Source of the DNA: CAYFPS01 sp964345075
Lineage (GTDB): Bacteria > CAIWAD01
Assembly: GCA_964345075.1 (NCBI GenBank)
Contig: CAYFPS010000004.1
Location: forward strand, 124,001-188,000
Length of the DNA: 64,000 bases
Reading direction: 5' to 3'
The notes below the pieces were generated by a model. That model searched no databases, was not told the origin of the DNA, and saw nothing but the letters and a program-made list of their open reading frames with translations. The position numbers were made by a program, and so were the translations under genes. Positions 60,917-64,000 of this stretch are shown here, piece by piece; the stretch's first letter is position 1; each line of letters opens with the position of its first letter.

Positions 60917-61756
60917 TCAGTAGCGAAAATCCGCCATGATGGGCTTGTGATCGGATCCGGGCAGGTTCAGCACACGGGCTTCGGTGCTCTCCAGATCCGC
61001 TGAATGAAAAATATGATCGATCTTCACCTCTACGCCGGCCCGCAGCTGAAAGGTACCCATGAACCAGTTTGCAGGATCAAAGGCATCAATCAGTTTACTG
61101 CGAAAGATTCGCCACGGCGCAGACAAGGGAAACGTGTTTAAATCGCCAGCGATGATCAACGACTGCCCGCCCAGATCCTCAATTGCTGCCAGCACGGCAG
61201 TAGCCTGAATTGTGCGCAGGTTGTCGCCGAAGAGTTCATTGTAAAGGCTGGCGCGACCACCCAACAGATGAATATCCGAGTTGGCCAGGTGGAGGTCGCC
61301 AAGCCAGAGCTGACGATTATCGATCTCAACTCGCACCAGGCCCAGACTACGCCCCTCACTGGCAGGCGGAAGTTCTACTTCACGCGACTCCCTGATGGGA
61401 AAGCGGCTGAAAATCGCCAGCCCGCTAATTTTGTTGTCGTGATACGGGAAGGTGGCATGGTGTAACAGACCACTGGCTTCAAGCGACAAACGGACAGGCG
61501 TGAATCGTGTGCCCAGAGGGCATTCCTGCAAGACGAGCAGATCGGGATTCATTGCCAGTATTCCGTCCATAACAAGGTCCTGACTGCCAAATCCCACGCT
61601 GTGCTTCATGCCGTATACATTGAAGGACAGCAGCCTGAACTGCGCATTACCTTCCGCTTTACCATCAGCAAAAGCCCAGAGGAATGCCACCACAACAGCC
61701 AGTGCAGAGCACAGGAAAAGACCTAGTTTCACCATGCGCCTGAAAGATCTGATCAC
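60917..61756 (-). CDS. Endonuclease/exonuclease/phosphatase (EEP) family protein, membrane-anchored or exported
   Basis: A 279-residue protein. An N-terminal hydrophobic helix (LGLFLCSALAVVVAFLWAFA) precedes an EEP domain: LLSFNVYG, LLVLQECP (metal Glu), GDLHLANSD, IIAGDLNTFP (Asp-Asn) and the terminal GSDHKPIMADF (catalytic Asp-His). Members are Mg-dependent phosphodiesterases acting on nucleic acids, phosphoinositides or sphingomyelin; export argues against DNA repair. Start overlaps the nucleotidyltransferase stop (ATGA). Contains a GTGATACG variant. Confidence 0.87.
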   Translation of the reverse strand: MIRSFRRMVKLGLFLCSALAVVVAFLWAFADGKAEGNAQFRLLSFNVYGMKHSVGFGSQDLVMDGILAMNPDLLVLQECPLGTRFTPVRLSLEASGLLHHATFPYHDNKISGLAIFSRFPIRESREVELPPASEGRSLGLVRVEIDNRQLWLGDLHLANSDIHLLGGRASLYNELFGDNLRTIQATAVLAAIEDLGGQSLIIAGDLNTFPLSAPWRIFRSKLIDAFDPANWFMGTFQLRAGVEVKIDHIFHSADLESTEARVLNLPGSDHKPIMADFRY

Positions 61757-62649
61757 AGGACAATCTCACCCTTTACCAGGCCACTGCCTGCAACTGTATC
61801 ACACAAAATGGAACGCTCCACACTTCCCTGCCAATTGACATGATCCCAAACAACGCTTTCCCTGATATCACCCATGATCTGACTCCCTTCCATCACGGAT
61901 GATCCGGTGATCGTGTCCCAGGTTGGAGTCAATCCAAGGCGCTTCATAAGTGGCATGAAGTCAGGTCGTTGAATGATGGATGTATGCAAGTCAAGGTAGC
62001 GATGCAGGTGTCCGAAATCCTCCCAGAGTGCACTGGGATTTTCCGGCCGAAGTCCGGAAATACTCTCGCCGGAACTCAGCCACTCCAACCAGAAGGAAAC
62101 CAGATCCCGCTGGAGGCCAGCTACCAGACTTTTGCGGGCATCATCAGGCCAGTAGCTGACTCCTGTGAAGCCCATGTTGGGGTTCTGATTCTTGCCAATT
62201 GCGCGAAGAGCTTCACCTTCTACATTCAAAACAAGAGGCTCCCCGTGACACAAGAGAGAAAGCTGCTTTGTATCACAGGCGCGCTGGGCGAATTCAGTCA
62301 GATTGAATCCATGAATCAGGTCGGCATTCTGAACCAGACATGGGCCCGCTGGCAACTCGGCAAAGATTCGCGCGAGACCACCACCCGTCCCCAGTAGCTC
62401 CGGCTCCTCAAACAGTTCCAGCCTGACACCCAGTCGCCCTTCTTCCCTCTTAAGCCAATCGCGCAGCATATCCGCATGGTGATGAAGGTTGACCGCAATG
62501 CTCGAGCAGCCTGCCGCGCTCAGGTGTGCAATGCCGTACTCGATCAGGGGAATCCCATAAAGGGGAATCAAGGCCTTTGGGCGGAATAGCGTCAAAGGCC
62601 TAAGCCGCGTCCCAAGTCCGGCTGCAAGCAGAACACCCTGAAGACCCAT
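61753..62649 (-). CDS. NDP-sugar nucleotidyltransferase (MurU/mannose-1-phosphate guanylyltransferase-like)
   Basis: A 298-residue enzyme starting VLLAAGLGTRLRPLTLFRPKALIPLYGIPLIEY, the GxGxRxxPxT...K signature that transfers NMP to a sugar 1-phosphate. LLGTGGGLARIF and the metal Asp in LVQNADLIHG follow. The C terminus has left-handed-helix-like repeats (SVMEGSQIMGDIRESVVWDHV). The neighbouring mraY suggests use in cell-wall or surface-glycan precursor supply, for example MurNAc recycling, but the kinase partner of MurU is not adjacent. It overlaps mraY as TAATG. Octamers at 61795 and 62269. Confidence 0.85.
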   Translation of the reverse strand: MGLQGVLLAAGLGTRLRPLTLFRPKALIPLYGIPLIEYGIAHLSAAGCSSIAVNLHHHADMLRDWLKREEGRLGVRLELFEEPELLGTGGGLARIFAELPAGPCLVQNADLIHGFNLTEFAQRACDTKQLSLLCHGEPLVLNVEGEALRAIGKNQNPNMGFTGVSYWPDDARKSLVAGLQRDLVSFWLEWLSSGESISGLRPENPSALWEDFGHLHRYLDLHTSIIQRPDFMPLMKRLGLTPTWDTITGSSVMEGSQIMGDIRESVVWDHVNWQGSVERSILCDTVAGSGLVKGEIVL

Positions 62650-63758
62650 TAGCGCACCTTGAGGGTAAGCAGTCCAATGAAGCCAAGAATCAGCGCCAGA
62701 ATCCAGAAACGTATCACAAGTTTTGTCTCTGACACACCTCGATGCTCAAAACCGTGATGGATTGGTGCTCGAAACAGAATCCTTCTTCCGAGCAGGTTAA
62801 AGCCGATCTTCTCCTGAATCAGGACACTGGCTCCCTCGATCACGAAAATACCGCCGACAATCACGAAAAGAACTTCCTGCCTGAGCATCAGCATGACACT
62901 GGCAAGAAGCCCCCCAAGGGCCATGCTGCCTGTATCACCCATAAAGACCTGCGCGGGAAAGAAGTTGTACCATAGAAAGCCCAGACATGCGCCAATCATT
63001 GCCCCGGCAAAAACCGTCAGCTCACCCGCGCCCTTCAGATACTGAAACTGCAGATAGCCGCTGTAGACTTCGTTTCCCAGAACATAGGCGAAGATTGCAT
63101 AGACCATGAAGGACACGGCAGCAGGAACCGTTGCCAGCCCATCCATGCCATCAGCAAAATTCACGCTGTTGGAGACGGCAATGAATACCAGCCAGACCCA
63201 GCCCATAGCTATCCAGGGGCTTAGCGGGAAAAGAGCTGCCTTCTGGAATGGCACAAAGAAATACAGTCGCATCCCCTCCGGCAGAGGCGAATGAAGGGAG
63301 AGTAGCCACCAGGCAAAGGCCAGGGCGAATGCGCTTTGTAACACAATCTTGGCCAGCTGTGAAAGCCCCGCAGAGCCGCCACCACCCCGCACCTTCATCA
63401 GATCGTCAAGGAATCCAATGGAGCCGTACCAGAGAAGGGCAGCACCTGCAGCGATTGCAAATGGACTGTCCGGGCGACACCAGAAGACCGCCGAGCCAAG
63501 CCCTGCCAAAATCAGGATCAGGCCTCCCATCGTGGGCGTTCCCCGCTTGTTGCCCACATCGATCACACCGTAATCTTCCACGACATCGCGCATATTGAGA
63601 CGGTGCAGCAGGCGAATCAGACGACCCCCCACGATCAGGCTGAACAGGAAAGCCGTCATCGCGGCCATGACAGTTCTAAAGGAGAGGTAGCCGGCCAGAC
63701 GCAGAAAGCCAGGACCGTCGTAGATCTGCTGAATCAGATCCGTGATCCAGATCAGCAT
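62649..63758 (-). CDS. mraY: Phospho-N-acetylmuramoyl-pentapeptide transferase
   Basis: A 369-residue, ten-helix membrane enzyme that transfers phospho-MurNAc-pentapeptide to undecaprenyl phosphate to give lipid I. Catalytic motifs are GTPTMGG near the N terminus, GFLDDLMKV, NSVNFADGMDGLA, FMGDTGSMALGG and the HHGFEHRG loop. It is not within a classical mur/dcw cluster here: it sits between a HEAT-repeat fragment and a sugar nucleotidyltransferase. Start ATG at 63758 overlaps the upstream stop by 7 bp. Octamer at 62931 and TGTAACAC at 63337. Confidence 0.96.
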   Translation of the reverse strand: MLIWITDLIQQIYDGPGFLRLAGYLSFRTVMAAMTAFLFSLIVGGRLIRLLHRLNMRDVVEDYGVIDVGNKRGTPTMGGLILILAGLGSAVFWCRPDSPFAIAAGAALLWYGSIGFLDDLMKVRGGGGSAGLSQLAKIVLQSAFALAFAWWLLSLHSPLPEGMRLYFFVPFQKAALFPLSPWIAMGWVWLVFIAVSNSVNFADGMDGLATVPAAVSFMVYAIFAYVLGNEVYSGYLQFQYLKGAGELTVFAGAMIGACLGFLWYNFFPAQVFMGDTGSMALGGLLASVMLMLRQEVLFVIVGGIFVIEGASVLIQEKIGFNLLGRRILFRAPIHHGFEHRGVSETKLVIRFWILALILGFIGLLTLKVR

Positions 63759-64000
63759 TGGGTACCTCCTGTGTCCTCGATATCGCGACGGGCTTGCTTC
63801 AGCGGGAAAACGGGATGAAAATAGGTGGATGTCAGCATAGTGGCATCCAGTCGTTTGCGCAGTTCATCCGTGATACAAAGCCCACGCATGGATCTTGCAT
63901 AATCCAGCGCGCGAAGTGCCTCCTCGCGAACACGGCAGTTATCGTCGGCCAGCAGGGGCAATAGCCACTTGCGCCAGGATTCAACGTTCATGCAACGTGA
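63752..64000 (-). CDS. HEAT-repeat-like protein, C-terminal part or small protein at the window edge
   Basis: About 80 residues are visible. The frame is open to the right edge, with an ATG at 63991 that may be the start or internal. LLPLLADDNCRVREEALRALDYAR is a HEAT-type helical repeat, and a second helix pair precedes the tail DIEDTGGTQC. It overlaps mraY by 7 bp and is co-directional. Function unknown. Octamer at 63870, read as Cys-Ile-Thr. Confidence 0.55.
   Translation of the reverse strand, partial: SRCMNVESWRKWLLPLLADDNCRVREEALRALDYARSMRGLCITDELRKRLDATMLTSTYFHPVFPLKQARRDIEDTGGTQC

Larger units (their letters stand above)
853..63877. repeat. Dispersed octamer TGTATCAC/GTGATACA (56 exact copies)
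   Basis: Plus-strand TGTATCAC starts: 853, 957, 3388, 4818, 9905, 10290, 11239, 17130, 19042, 20106, 21954, 26012, 27215, 36960, 38549, 40519, 42498, 44318, 45233, 50482, 51149, 52625, 53208, 56259, 59400, 61795, 62269, 62931 (28). GTGATACA starts: 1073, 3598, 3965, 4103, 10773, 18456, 18920, 20417, 27355, 27436, 29875, 35482, 36382, 38479, 41444, 43647, 45430, 48129, 48511, 48736, 49366, 51668, 52846, 57732, 57924, 60041, 60653, 63870 (28). CGTATCAC class: 21868, 29851, 38808, 41638, 42767, 51580, 52202, 52321, 56921, 61439, 62710. TGTAACAC class: 19570, 30764, 37672, 41535, 42030, 43756, 46535, 47667, 51102, 56763, 63337. All counts are by hand and may miss a copy. About one to two exact copies are expected by chance. 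Confidence 0.95.

Noticed and set aside
853..63877. Octamer as a transcription-factor (CRP-like TGTGA) operator
   Set aside because: 54 of 56 copies are inside genes, at all positions, with no second half-site at fixed spacing.
853..63877. Octamer as a strand-polarised signal (KOPS or E. coli-type Chi)
   Set aside because: Orientation is exactly balanced (28/28) over 64 kb, although a switch point inside the window cannot be wholly excluded.
1..64000. CRISPR arrays, insertion sequences, rRNA genes, prophage
   Set aside because: Looked for and not seen: no regularly spaced direct repeats, transposase motifs, rRNA or phage structural genes.

Overview
The window reads as a chromosomal segment of an uncultivated, Gram-negative bacterium of moderately high GC, most likely in the Fibrobacteres-Chlorobi-Bacteroidetes (FCB) superphylum. 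The main evidence is a PorU-like C25 peptidase (56985-60899), a secreted protein with a Por-type C-terminal sorting domain (3082-4644) and a TonB-dependent receptor behind a TPP riboswitch. I cannot place it in a phylum. A ten-N run at 23920-23929 marks a draft scaffold join.

Layout: 1-2595 holds nuoA-B-C-D of complex I (minus strand) behind an unknown gene. 3082-4644 encodes a surface protein. 4725-7514 holds guaB and a DUF4143-type ATPase. 7941-15004 is a translation block (rplM-rpsI, rpsB-tsf-pyrH-frr, lepA-lepB). 15059-20504 has a sensor kinase with a receiver in another frame, an RNA methyltransferase and a C10 peptidase. 20547-23921 has tig-clpP-clpX and tRNA-Leu(UAG). 24289-28341 has hemerythrin, a nitrilase-superfamily amidase, a UPF0210/ACT pair, a lone EutN/CcmL shell protein and an XRE regulator. 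28540-39963 has a phosphohexomutase, a probable selenoprotein, a Nudix hydrolase, rel, dnaB, a lipase-like hydrolase, an SDR protein, pepP and trmB. 40043-44542 has a CLC protein, a thioesterase, SixA and a FAN1-type nuclease. 44576-64000 has two subtilases, a FemAB-like enzyme, an MFS carrier, rmlC, the thiamin-linked receptor, a response regulator, upp, PorU, an EEP phosphatase, a sugar nucleotidyltransferase and mraY.

Two things stand out. First, the octamer TGTATCAC/GTGATACA occurs 56 times by hand count (about one to two expected). The orientations are exactly balanced (28/28), 54 copies lie inside genes in all five reading frames that avoid a stop, and the base after TGTATCAC is never T. 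Its density (about 1 per 1.1 kb) resembles the DNA uptake sequences of Neisseria and Haemophilus, a class I do not know from this part of the tree. Second, the metallophosphoesterase-cytochrome gene at 29930-31456 contains an in-frame TGA at a cysteine-like position. It is followed by a seven-pair hairpin whose loop contains GGTCT, at the same 18-nt distance as in E. coli fdhF, so it is a strong candidate selenoprotein not seen by ordinary gene calling.

Most genes are packed in minus-strand operons with 1-8 bp stop/start overlaps. Starts were chosen by Shine-Dalgarno spacing and family alignment from memory. No searches were run.
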